This document shows, piece by piece, positions 34,825 through 42,566 of a DNA stretch of 64,000 nucleotides (position 1 is its first letter; every line of letters starts with the position of its first letter). The notes beneath the pieces were generated by a model, which had not been told where the DNA came from, did no database searches, and worked only from the letters and a program-made list of their open reading frames with translations. This stretch comes from Nevskia sp. (GTDB taxonomy: Bacteria; Pseudomonadota; Gammaproteobacteria; Nevskiales; Nevskiaceae). The position numbers were made by a program, and so were the translations under genes. The DNA lies in the NCBI RefSeq assembly GCF_021732705.1, contig NZ_JAKFUM010000010.1, forward strand, positions 62,001 to 126,000, given 5' to 3'.

Positions 34825-35679
34825 TTACTTCGCGCCTCGGCAGTGGGCTTCGAACTCGGCGAACGTCGGCCGCACGTTGTGCGACAGGATCTTGCGCGCG
34901 AACTCCACCGCGATGTTCGGGTTGTAGCCCTGCAGGTTCGACACCAGCGCGGCCTTCACGCACTCGTATGCCTTGGCGTCTTCCTTGGCCCGGCCTTCCA
35001 TCGCCGCCGCCAGCGGGCCGACGAAGCCGTACGCCAGCAGGATGCCGAGGAAGGTGCCGACCAGGGCCGCCGCCACGTGACCGCCGACCACCGAGATGTC
35101 GCCGCCGATCGACCCCATCGTCGTCACGATGCCGAGCACTGCGGCGACGATGCCGAAGCCCGGCAGCGAATCGGACACCTTGCTCAGCGCATGGGCCGGC
35201 GCTTCCGCCTCGTGATGATGGGTTTCCAGTTCGGCTTCGAGCAGCGGCTCCAGTTCGTGCGGGCTCATGTTGCCGGACACGATCATGCGCAGACAGTCGG
35301 TGATGAACTCGAGCAGGTGATGATCCTTGACGATCTTCGGATACTTCGAGAACAGCGTGCTCTTGTCCGGTTCCTCGACATGCGATTCGAGCGACATCAG
35401 GCCGTTCTTGCGCGCCGAACTCAGGATTTCGTACATCAGCGACAGGATGTCCAGATAGTCCTTCTTCTTGTACTGCGGCCCCTTCAGCACACCGAAGATG
35501 CCGGAGCCCACTTCCTTGACCACCTTCATCGAATTGGAGATCAGGAAGCCGCCGAGGGCGGCGCCGCCGATGATCACCAGCTCGAACGGCTGCCACAGGG
35601 CGCCGACCTGCCCGTGAGACGCGACAAACCCGCCCAGCACGCTGACGACGACAACGATGGAGCCAACGATCACCAGCAT
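34825..35679 (-). CDS. motA: Flagellar motor stator protein MotA
   Basis: A 284-residue inner-membrane protein with four hydrophobic segments: two at the N-terminus (MLVIVGSIVVVVSVLGGFVA and FELVIIGGAALGGFLI) and two after the cytoplasmic loop (LPGFGIVAAVLGIVTTMGSI and VAAALVGTFLGILLAYGFVG). The conserved Pro of the proton path is in SLPGFGIVAAV. Length equals the MotA family (about 285-295). With MotB it forms the proton-driven stator. A sigma-28-like promoter lies 45 bp upstream. Confidence 0.95.
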   Translation of the reverse strand: MLVIVGSIVVVVSVLGGFVASHGQVGALWQPFELVIIGGAALGGFLISNSMKVVKEVGSGIFGVLKGPQYKKKDYLDILSLMYEILSSARKNGLMSLESHVEEPDKSTLFSKYPKIVKDHHLLEFITDCLRMIVSGNMSPHELEPLLEAELETHHHEAEAPAHALSKVSDSLPGFGIVAAVLGIVTTMGSIGGDISVVGGHVAAALVGTFLGILLAYGFVGPLAAAMEGRAKEDAKAYECVKAALVSNLQGYNPNIAVEFARKILSHNVRPTFAEFEAHCRGAK

Positions 35680-35723
35680 GGACGGTCCCCGGGGGCAAGG
35701 AATGAAGATGTTTGTTCGAACGG

Positions 35724-35750
35724 CTATCGGCGCACGGCCGCCCGCCTTGA
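35724..35750 (-). promoter_or_regulatory. Sigma-28 (FliA)-type promoter of motAB
   Basis: On the minus strand, TCAA (35750-35747) is followed after 15 bases by GCCGATAG (35731-35724). This fits the FliA consensus TAAA-N15-GCCGATAA with two mismatches and lies 45 bp upstream of motA, as expected for a late flagellar operon. Confidence 0.6.
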
Positions 35751-36002
35751 GCGGATTGCCGCAGGAGTCGGCCAGCGGCAGCTTCCGCGGCGCCGGCGGT
35801 CGGTCGGCCGCACACCGACGCCCGACCGGCTGCGGCGCGTCGCGAATCCGACGATCAACCGGCACCTCAGCCGGTCCCTTACAAGCCGCGGGCCACGATG
35901 GCCGCCATGGCAGCGCGTGTCGTATCGGCGGAAACTTGACGGCACCGACGCCCGCGCCGGCATCACCGCTCAGCCGCCCCTCAACCCTGAATCCCTTGCG
36001 CC

Positions 36003-36626
36003 ATGACCGACCGCTTCCACCGCTACGAGCCGCGCCATGGCCACGGCCTGCCGCACGATCCGTTCAACGCCATCGTCGGCCCGCGGCCGATCGGCTGGAT
36101 CTTGACACGGAGCGCCAGCGGCGCGCTGAACCTGGCGCCGTACAGCTTCTTCAACGCCTTCAACTACACGCCGCCGATCATCGGGTTCTCCAGCATCGGC
36201 TGGAAAGACACCGTGCGGAACATCGCCGAAACCCGCGAATTCGCGTGGAATCTCGTGACCCGGCCGCTGGCCGAGGCGATGAACGCGAGCTGCGCCTCGG
36301 TGCCGCCGGACGTCGACGAATTCGTGCTCGCCGGCCTGACACCCGCCGCCTCCTCGGTCATCGCCGCGCCGCGCGTCGACGAGAGCCCGGTGTCGTTCGA
36401 ATGCCGCCTGAGTCAGCTGATCCAGTTGCAGGGCGCCGAGGGCGCGCCGGTCGACAGCTGGCTGGTGCTCGGCGAAGTGGTGGCCGTGCACATCGACCGG
36501 CAACTGCTGGTCGATGGCATCTACGACACCGCCGGCGCACAGCCGGTGCTGCGCGCCGGTGGCCCGGCCGACTACTACGAAATCGCCGCCGCGCAGCGCT
36601 TCCGGATGTTCCGGCCGCGGGTCTGA
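36003..36626 (+). CDS. Flavin reductase-like, FMN-binding split-barrel protein
   Basis: A 207-residue cytoplasmic protein of the flavin-reductase-like family. NAIVGPRPIGWILTRSASGALN and NLAPYSFFNAFNYTPPIIGFSS are the typical first strands of the FMN-binding split barrel, followed by TVRNIAETREFAWNLVT. Family members reduce flavin or act as FMN-dependent oxidoreductases. It is a single gene; no oxygenase partner is adjacent. Confidence 0.85.
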   Translation: MTDRFHRYEPRHGHGLPHDPFNAIVGPRPIGWILTRSASGALNLAPYSFFNAFNYTPPIIGFSSIGWKDTVRNIAETREFAWNLVTRPLAEAMNASCASVPPDVDEFVLAGLTPAASSVIAAPRVDESPVSFECRLSQLIQLQGAEGAPVDSWLVLGEVVAVHIDRQLLVDGIYDTAGAQPVLRAGGPADYYEIAAAQRFRMFRPRV

Positions 36627-36769
36627 CCCGACAGCGCCACCGGGTACGTCTCGGGCAAGCGCGGCTGCCGGCGGAAGCGATGAAAAATGTCGTCGAAAGA
36701 TGAATTTTCGGTCATTTCATTCATAATTGGTGGCCCACATTGGGTTTCGACCAGATTCCGCCGATAAAA

Positions 36770-37441
36770 ATGAAGAAAAGACTGCTGACGCTCGCTGCGC
36801 TCGCCGCCATCACCACCAGTTTCAGCGCTGCCGCCGCTGGAACCGCAGAATCCCGTCTCGATGTCTACGGCTTCGTCGGCGCCGCCAATCTCAAGATTTC
36901 GAACGACACCGATTCGTTCAAGGCCGACGGTGTCGATCTCGGCGCCCGCGCCGTGTTCAATGTCACCCCGAACCTCTTCCTGCTCGGCGAATACACCTAT
37001 GCCGATACCGATGGCGACGCCTTCGGCACCACGGTCAAGATCAAGGTCGACGAAGCCCGCGGCGGCGCCGGCTTCCGCTTCGAAGTCGCGCCGGGCCTGA
37101 AGCTCGGCGTGTTCGGTCAGTACGTCTACCAGCAGACCTCGTTCGGCGCCGATGGCTTTTCGATCTCGGCCGACTACAACGGCTACAACGTCGGCGGCCT
37201 TGCGCAGTACGACATCATCCCAGGGCTGCAGGGCTTCGGCCGCGTGGGCTATCTGACGATCGAGGACGACGGCACCGACGGCTCCAAGCTCGACGGCCTC
37301 GACCTGAACGCGGGCCTCTCGTATCGGTTCACCCCGAACCTCGGCATCTACATCGAATACCGCTACAGCGGCCTGTCGACGTCCGACAATACCGACTTCG
37401 ACTACAACTCGTTCCGCGGCGGCGTGAAGCTGTCGTTCTGA
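36770..37441 (+). CDS. Outer-membrane beta-barrel protein (OmpA N-domain/porin-like)
   Basis: A 223-residue exported protein starting MKKRLLTLAALAAITTSFSA with signal cleavage near residue 23-24. The mature part alternates polar and hydrophobic residues in eight or so amphipathic strands (for example LDVYGFVGAANLKIS, LFLLGEYTYADTD, IYIEYRYSGL) and ends in Phe (GGVKLSF), the BAM recognition signal. It is likely a small eight-stranded outer-membrane barrel. Function is unknown; relatives include adhesion and opacity-like proteins. Confidence 0.8.
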   Translation: MKKRLLTLAALAAITTSFSAAAAGTAESRLDVYGFVGAANLKISNDTDSFKADGVDLGARAVFNVTPNLFLLGEYTYADTDGDAFGTTVKIKVDEARGGAGFRFEVAPGLKLGVFGQYVYQQTSFGADGFSISADYNGYNVGGLAQYDIIPGLQGFGRVGYLTIEDDGTDGSKLDGLDLNAGLSYRFTPNLGIYIEYRYSGLSTSDNTDFDYNSFRGGVKLSF

Positions 37442-37474
37442 CCGGCCGGCGGTTCCACGACCGCAGCGGATCCA

Positions 37475-37505
37475 GCCCGCTCCGGAATCCCGGGGCGGGC
37501 CTTTC
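37475..37505 (+). terminator. Probable terminator after the beta-barrel gene
   Basis: GCCCGCTCCGG (37475-37485) pairs with CCGGGGCGGGC (37490-37500) with one G-T wobble. It is followed by CTTTCG, a weak T-run, 33 bp after the stop. Confidence 0.55.
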
Positions 37506-37592
37506 GATGGCGGCCTGCGCCATGCTTGCCGCCGGTGCGTGCCCGCCTTTACCTTCATCGTCGCCCGCCCGACAGACTTCACATCCATCGCC

Positions 37593-38261
37593 ATGACCGT
37601 CACCGAAGCCCTCAAGGCCCGCATCTCGACCCGCGCCTTCCTGCCGACACCGCTGAGCGAAGCCACGGTGCGGGAGATTCTCGATGCGGCGCGCTGGTCG
37701 CCGTCGGGCGGCAACATGCAGCCGTGGCAGGTCATTGCCGTATCCGGCGCGGCGCAGGAAGCGGTGATGGCGCTGGCACGGAACTACCCGGGGATGTTTC
37801 CGGCGGAGGAAGGCGCCTATCCGGTCTACCCGGCGAACCTGTGGGACCCGTACCGCAGCCGGCGCTTTCAGGTGGGCGAGGACATGTACGCCTTGATGGG
37901 CATCGGCCGCGACAACAAGCCGGCGCGCCTGAAGCACGTGGCGCGCAACTTCGAGTTCTTCGGCGCACCGGTGGGCCTGTTCTTCGTCATCGACAGCCGG
38001 CTCGGCCACGGGCAGTGGGCGCATCTCGGCATGTTCATGCAGTCGGTGGCGCTGGCGGCGACCGAACGCGGCATCGCCTCGTGCTTTCAGGAACTGTGGG
38101 GCACCCTCAGGACGACGCTGAAGGCGCACTTCCAGCTGGCCGAGCACGAGATTCTGTACTGCGGCATGGCGCTGGGCCATGCCGATCCTGCTGCGCCGGT
38201 CAACGGTCTGCGCTCGGCCCGGGCACCGGTAGACGAGTTCGCGCGCTTCCACTTCGACTGA
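37593..38261 (+). CDS. Nitroreductase-family FMN oxidoreductase
   Basis: A 222-residue protein started at MTVTEALKARISTRAFLPTP. The FMN phosphate-binding residues are in RISTRAF, and ILDAARWSPSGGNMQPWQVIAVS is the classic nitroreductase block. A C-terminal GMALGHADP closes the flavin site. It probably reduces nitroaromatics, quinones or enones with NAD(P)H. It is a single gene, and an ATG at 37539 would add 18 residues before the conserved start. Confidence 0.9.
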   Translation: MTVTEALKARISTRAFLPTPLSEATVREILDAARWSPSGGNMQPWQVIAVSGAAQEAVMALARNYPGMFPAEEGAYPVYPANLWDPYRSRRFQVGEDMYALMGIGRDNKPARLKHVARNFEFFGAPVGLFFVIDSRLGHGQWAHLGMFMQSVALAATERGIASCFQELWGTLRTTLKAHFQLAEHEILYCGMALGHADPAAPVNGLRSARAPVDEFARFHFD

Positions 38262-38387
38262 GCCCGCCGGGGCCGGGCGCGCGCGCCGTGCGCTATCGCC
38301 CGGCACGCGCAGTGCGTATCGTTCGCGGCCCCTGACCGACTGCCCCGCACCCTGCCCTGCACGACGTCCCCTACCGGAGCATCACGC

Positions 38388-39083
38388 ATGGCAACGATTC
38401 ATCTCATCGGCGGCGAGAAAGGCGGCGTCGGCAAGTCGCTGGTCGCGCGCGTCGTCGCGCAGTACCTGATCGATCATCAGCTGCCGTTCCTCGGCTTCGA
38501 TTCCGACCGCTCGCACGGCGCGCTGCTGCGCTTCTATGCCGACTTCGCGTCGCCGGTCGTGATCGACCAGTTCGAAAGCCTCGATGCCATCGTCGAAGCC
38601 GCGGCCGAGCAGCCGGAGCGCCGCATCCTGGTCGATCTCGCAGCCCAGACCCATCAGCCGCTGGTGCGCTGGATCGAGGAATCCGGCGTGCTGGAACTGG
38701 CGCGCGAAGTCGGCATCCGCATCCGCTACTGGCACGTGATGGATGCCGGCAAGGATTCGGTCGACCTGCTGAAGAAGCTCTATGACCGCTTCGACGATCA
38801 GCTGGACGTCGTGCTGGTGCTGAACGAGCTGCGCGGCGACGATTTCGGCATCTTCGAGGCGTCTGGCGAGAAGGCCCGCGCCGTCGCCATCGGCTCGCGC
38901 ATCATCCATTTCCCGAAGCTGCACGAAGCCGCGATGACGCGCATCGACGCGCGCAGCACCAGCTTCTGGGCCGCCGCCAACAGCGGCGACAAGGAACTGA
39001 CCGGCTTGGGGCTGCTCGAGCGCAGCCGCGTCAAGGTCTGGCTGGCCAAGGCCTATCAGGCGCTGGACGCGGTCGGCGTCTGA
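38388..39083 (+). CDS. Orphan ParA/MinD-like ATPase
   Basis: A 231-residue P-loop protein with the deviant Walker A GGEKGGVGKSLVA (Lys at both ends, about residues 8-20), an FDSDRSHGALL segment and ILVDLAAQT in the Walker B region. It resembles ParA/MinD/mobilisation-type ATPases. There is no ParB, MinC/MinE or parS beside it and no plasmid genes. It may position a cargo or have been kept from a mobile element. Cytoplasmic; single gene. Confidence 0.8.
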   Translation: MATIHLIGGEKGGVGKSLVARVVAQYLIDHQLPFLGFDSDRSHGALLRFYADFASPVVIDQFESLDAIVEAAAEQPERRILVDLAAQTHQPLVRWIEESGVLELAREVGIRIRYWHVMDAGKDSVDLLKKLYDRFDDQLDVVLVLNELRGDDFGIFEASGEKARAVAIGSRIIHFPKLHEAAMTRIDARSTSFWAAANSGDKELTGLGLLERSRVKVWLAKAYQALDAVGV

Positions 39084-39110
39084 CCCTCCGGTCGCCCGAT
39101 CGATGCCGAC

Positions 39111-39136
39111 AAAAAAGCCCGGTGATCAGACCGGGC
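39111..39136 (-). terminator. Intrinsic terminator of the minus-strand lipoprotein gene
   Basis: On the minus strand GCCCGGT-CTGATC-ACCGGGC is followed by six T residues (plus-strand AAAAAA at 39111-39116). It ends the lipoprotein gene that stops at 39160 and may also slow transcripts from the ParA-like gene. Confidence 0.8.
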
Positions 39137-39159
39137 CCGTGAACCACCGGCGCTGACGC

Positions 39160-39948
39160 TCAGCCGCCGACGAAGCGGCCGTCGATGCAGAAGTCGTGAA
39201 TGCGGACGGCGTTGATCACATTCGCCGTCAGCACGCCCGGCACCACCGACAGCGTGGCGCTGTTGAACGGCCGGGTCGTGCGCACGCCGATGAAGGCCGA
39301 CGACGGGCCCACGCCGACACCGAGCAGGCCGAGGCCGGTCTGGTTCAGCGTCTGCGTCTCCTGCAGCACGTTTTCCAGATAGGTGCTGACGGTGATGCGG
39401 TTGAACACCGACAGGTTGACGAGGGTGCTCGGGAAGCTGACCGCGAACACCGCGTACTTGCCCGGCTGCATGGTCGAGCGCGTCGGCAGCACGACGGTGG
39501 TGTCGACCGAGGTGATGACCGGGCCGAGCAGGCCGGCGGTCAGCGTGACGCCGGCAAAGTTGTCGAGGTTGCCGTCGACCGCGAACGGCGGGTTGCTGAC
39601 GCTGTTGACCAGGCTCGTCACTACGCCAAGGCCGAGCGAGTTCAGCAGATCGGTCAGCAGGCCGCCGACGAGGCCGTTGGTGCCGACGACGACGGTCGGC
39701 GCGTCGCCGCTCGCGCTCTGGCTGCAGATGAAGTTGCCGGGCACGGTCTGCGTGCCTTCGACGATGCGGGTCTGCACGGTGCCGTCATTGATCAGGCCGG
39801 CGGTGCTGTCGGCGGCACCCCCGGAGACTGCGCCGACGCTGTCGCAGCCGGCGAGGATGGTCAGGCCCCCGATGGCCGCCGCCGACAGCGCGCGTCGCCA
39901 GCGGCCGGCCGATGTCGGAGCGGCGATGAGATGACTTGGATTGGACAT
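39160..39948 (-). CDS. Lipoprotein of unknown function, paralogue of the 56.5-kb lipoprotein
   Basis: A 262-residue exported lipoprotein: signal segment AAAIGGLTILAGCDS gives a lipobox Cys at about residue 35. The mature part begins with a Gly/Ala/Ser spacer and has a beta-rich body. The piece VDGNLDNFAGVTLTAGLLGP ... VSFPSTLVNLSVFNRITVSTYLENVLQE aligns with IDADATNFATLNTPIGLLGG ... FDPAGPLLTATLLQTVSVSA in the lipoprotein at 56495, showing common ancestry. Two conserved Cys (near 75 and the C-terminus, HDFCIDG) may bond. Function unknown; probably at the cell surface or outer membrane. Confidence 0.7.
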   Translation of the reverse strand: MSNPSHLIAAPTSAGRWRRALSAAAIGGLTILAGCDSVGAVSGGAADSTAGLINDGTVQTRIVEGTQTVPGNFICSQSASGDAPTVVVGTNGLVGGLLTDLLNSLGLGVVTSLVNSVSNPPFAVDGNLDNFAGVTLTAGLLGPVITSVDTTVVLPTRSTMQPGKYAVFAVSFPSTLVNLSVFNRITVSTYLENVLQETQTLNQTGLGLLGVGVGPSSAFIGVRTTRPFNSATLSVVPGVLTANVINAVRIHDFCIDGRFVGG

Positions 39949-40087
39949 GTGGCGTTCCCCCGTTGCGGATGATCGAAAGGTATGGAGCGGTGGGTGCCAG
40001 TCGTGCGGGCCTCGTGGCCCCGATCGCTGGCAAGGACGGCGCGCACGATAGTCGAAGCGTCCGGCCAAGAAAATCTGACCGACGCGT

Positions 40088-40109
40088 CATTTGTTAATGA
40101 ATACAAATG
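40088..40109. promoter_or_regulatory. AT-rich inverted repeat upstream of the lipoprotein gene
   Basis: CATTTGT (40088-40094) and ACAAATG (40103-40109) form a perfect 7-bp inverted repeat with an 8-bp spacer, 140 bp upstream of the lipoprotein start and in the only AT-rich stretch of the gap. It is a candidate operator or promoter element. Confidence 0.3.
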
Positions 40110-40150
40110 TTTACAGATTGCCGAATGATGGCCGCGCGGCGCGCGGCGGA

Positions 40151-41014
40151 TCAGTCGGCGTCAGCCTCGGCCTGTTCGCGACCGCGCTGCCGGGCTTCGG
40201 CCTCGAAGCGCGCTTCCTCGATCTGCGCCAGCACCTCGTCGACATCCACCGCGCTGTCGTCGAACACGTGCTCGCCGGTCAGCACGCTGTCCGGACGCAG
40301 TTCGGTGCTCTGGTACAGCTTCCAGATCTCGTGCGCGTAGAACGTGTTGCGCAGTTCCGGCGCCTGCCGTGCGCAGTAGGCGGTGATGTTCTCGACATCG
40401 CGCGCCAGCATGCGGAAGGCGTTGTTGTTGCCGGAGGCATCGACCGCCTGCGGCAGATCGATGATCACCGGGCCATCCGGCCCGAGCAGCACGTTGAACT
40501 CCGACAGATCGCCGTGGATCAGGCCGGCGCACAGCATCCGCACGATCTGGTTCATCAGGAACGCGTGCCAGGCGCGCGCTTCGTCGGCAGTCGGCGTGAC
40601 ATCGTTCAGGCGCATGGCGGGGCCGCCATCGGCGTCGCGCACCAGTTCCATCACCAGCACGCCATCGAAGTAGCCGTGCGGCTTCGGCACGCGCACGCCG
40701 GCCGCTTCGAGCCGGTACAGCGCGTCGACCTCGGCGTTCTTCCACGCCTCTTCCTGCTGCTTGCGGCCGTGCTTCGAGCGCTTGCCCATCGCCCGCTGGT
40801 CGCGGCTGCCGCGCGCGCGTCGGCCTTCCTGATACTCGGCCAGCTTGTGGAAGCCGCGCTTCTCGGCTTCCTTGTAGACCTTGGCGCAGCGGATCACGCC
40901 GCCGCCGCAGTCGACGACATAGACGGACGCTTCCTTGCCGCTCTTCAGCGGGCGGATCACCGATTCGATGATGCCGTCTTCGATCAGCGGTTCGAGACCG
41001 CGCGGAATTTTCAT
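40151..41014 (-). CDS. RIO-type serine/threonine protein kinase
   Basis: A 287-residue atypical kinase. It has a nucleotide-binding loop SGKEASVYVVD, the Lys in IRCAKVYKE, catalytic loop LIHGDLSEFNVLL (HGDxxxxN) and metal-binding Asp in VIIDLPQAVD. These are RIO1-like motifs. In archaea and eukaryotes RIO kinases act in ribosome maturation; bacterial versions are uncharacterised. The insert of basic residues (RRARGSRDQRAMGKRSKHGRK) could contact RNA. It is a single gene, divergent from the FKBP gene. Confidence 0.88.
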   Translation of the reverse strand: MKIPRGLEPLIEDGIIESVIRPLKSGKEASVYVVDCGGGVIRCAKVYKEAEKRGFHKLAEYQEGRRARGSRDQRAMGKRSKHGRKQQEEAWKNAEVDALYRLEAAGVRVPKPHGYFDGVLVMELVRDADGGPAMRLNDVTPTADEARAWHAFLMNQIVRMLCAGLIHGDLSEFNVLLGPDGPVIIDLPQAVDASGNNNAFRMLARDVENITAYCARQAPELRNTFYAHEIWKLYQSTELRPDSVLTGEHVFDDSAVDVDEVLAQIEEARFEAEARQRGREQAEADAD

Positions 41015-41127
41015 TCGGCATTGTGAACGATCGGGGCGCGACTTCCTTCGACCGGGACCGCGGCAAGGCTGCGCAGGCCTGACGGCAGCGTTATCCTCGC
41101 GGGCTCACCCGCTCAAGGATCCGCCCG

Positions 41128-41475
41128 ATGATCACCACCTCTTCCGGCCTGCAGTACGACGACGTCACCCTCGGCGACGGCGCCGAAGCCAAGGCCGGCC
41201 AGCATGTCAGCGTGCACTACACCGGCTGGCTGTATCGCGATGGCGTCGCCGGCACGAAGTTCGATTCGAGCAAGGACCGCGGCCGTCCGTTCTCGTTTCC
41301 GCTCGGGGGCGGTCGCGTGATCAAGGGCTGGGACGAAGGCGTGCAGGGCATGAAGGTCGGCGGCGTGCGCCGGCTGGTGATTCCCTCGAACCTCGGTTAC
41401 GGCGCGCAGGGCGCGGGCGGCGTGATTCCGCCGAACGCGACCTTGCTGTTCGAAGTGGAACTGCTCGGCGTCTGA
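41128..41475 (+). CDS. FKBP-type peptidyl-prolyl isomerase
   Basis: A 115-residue single-domain FKBP without signal peptide, so cytoplasmic. Conserved segments: VSVHYTGWL, TKFDSSKDRGRPFSFPLG, VIKGWDEGVQGMKVGG and IPSNLGYGAQGAGGVIPPNATLLFEVELL. It catalyses prolyl cis-trans isomerisation to aid folding. It lies 13 bp upstream of the frameshifted hydrolase and is probably co-transcribed with it. Confidence 0.95.
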   Translation: MITTSSGLQYDDVTLGDGAEAKAGQHVSVHYTGWLYRDGVAGTKFDSSKDRGRPFSFPLGGGRVIKGWDEGVQGMKVGGVRRLVIPSNLGYGAQGAGGVIPPNATLLFEVELLGV

Positions 41476-41488
41476 GCCCGATCGCGCG

Positions 41489-42492
41489 ATGAGGATCGCG
41501 GCCGGCCTACTGCTGGCGCTCGCGGTGCTGGCGTACGCGCTGTGGACGCCGGACCGCGACCGCGCATCGCTCGAAGCGAAGTACCTGCGCGCCCCGAGCG
41601 ACCTGCGGCAGGTCGACGGCGTGACGCTGCATGTCCGCGACGACGGCCCGCGTGCGGCCCCGGCGCTGCTGCTGATTCACGGCTTCGGCAGCAGCCTGCA
41701 CACCTGGGAAACCTGGGCCGGACAGCTCGTCGCCAGCCACCGCGTGATCCGCTTCGATCTGCCGGGCAATGGTCTGAGTTCGCCCGACCCGAGCGGCGAC
41801 TACTCCCTTCGCGCACGATCGCGCTGATCATCGCGCTGCTCGATCAGCTGGGCGTGACCAAGACCGCCGTGCTCGGCAATTCGATCGGCGGCCGCATCGC
41901 CTGGCGCTTCGCCGCCGCGCATCCGGAGCGGCTGAGCAAGCTGATCCTGGTCTCGCCGGATGGCTTCGCCAGCCCCGGCTTCGAATACGGCAAGGCGCCG
42001 GACGTGCCGCTGATGGTCGAAGCGATGCGCTGGACGCTGCCGAAATGGCTGCTGAAGCCGAGCCTGGCACCGGCCTATGTCGACCAGAGCGTGATGACCG
42101 ACGCGCTGACCACGCGCTATCACGAGCTGATGCTGGGCCCCGGCGCGCGCGGCGCGATGATCGCGCGCATGGCGCAGACGGTGCTGGTCGACCCGCGGCC
42201 GCTGCTGCGCTCGATCACGGCACCGACGCTGCTGCTGTGGGGCGAGCAGGACCAGCTGATCCCGTTCGCGAACTCGGCCGACTACCTCGCGGCACTGCCG
42301 AACGCGCGGCTGGTGCCGTTGCCGCGCATCGGTCATCTGCCGCAGGAAGAGGCGCCGCTGCGCACGCTGCAGCCGCTGGCGAGCTTTCTCGCCGAAAGCG
42401 TGCCGCCGGACAGCGGTGTCGAGCTGGTGTCTGCGACCGATACCGCGGCCGCGGGTCGCGGCGAAAAACAATCGCTCGAAGGGGCGGAATAA
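41489..42492 (+). pseudogene. Alpha/beta hydrolase interrupted by a frameshift
   Basis: Two adjacent frames make one hydrolase. The first (41489-41827) has a hydrophobic N-terminal signal/anchor, LLIHGFGSSLHTWETWAGQL and FDLPGNGLSSPDPSGDYSL, then breaks into RARSR-stop. The second frame picks up from about 41812 with RTIALIIALLDQLGV, the nucleophile elbow GNSIGGRIAW, WGEQDQLIP (Asp) and IGHLPQEEAP (His). The shift lies between about 41800 and 41812 and is consistent with loss of one base. Joined, it would be a roughly 334-residue membrane-anchored hydrolase of the haloperoxidase/esterase type. It may be a true pseudogene or a sequencing error, since the downstream half looks undamaged. Confidence 0.8.
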
Positions 42493-42566
42493 AGCCGGAC
42501 TGGAATCGTTTTCAGTGGACAGGGCGCCGTTCTGGCGCGTTCCGCCACCACTGACGAGTGATCTTC

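Noticed and set aside
36760-36767. GCCGATAA, a perfect FliA -10 element
   Set aside because: It abuts the ATG of the beta-barrel gene (36770), so it cannot drive that gene, and no TAAA-like -35 lies 15 bp upstream.
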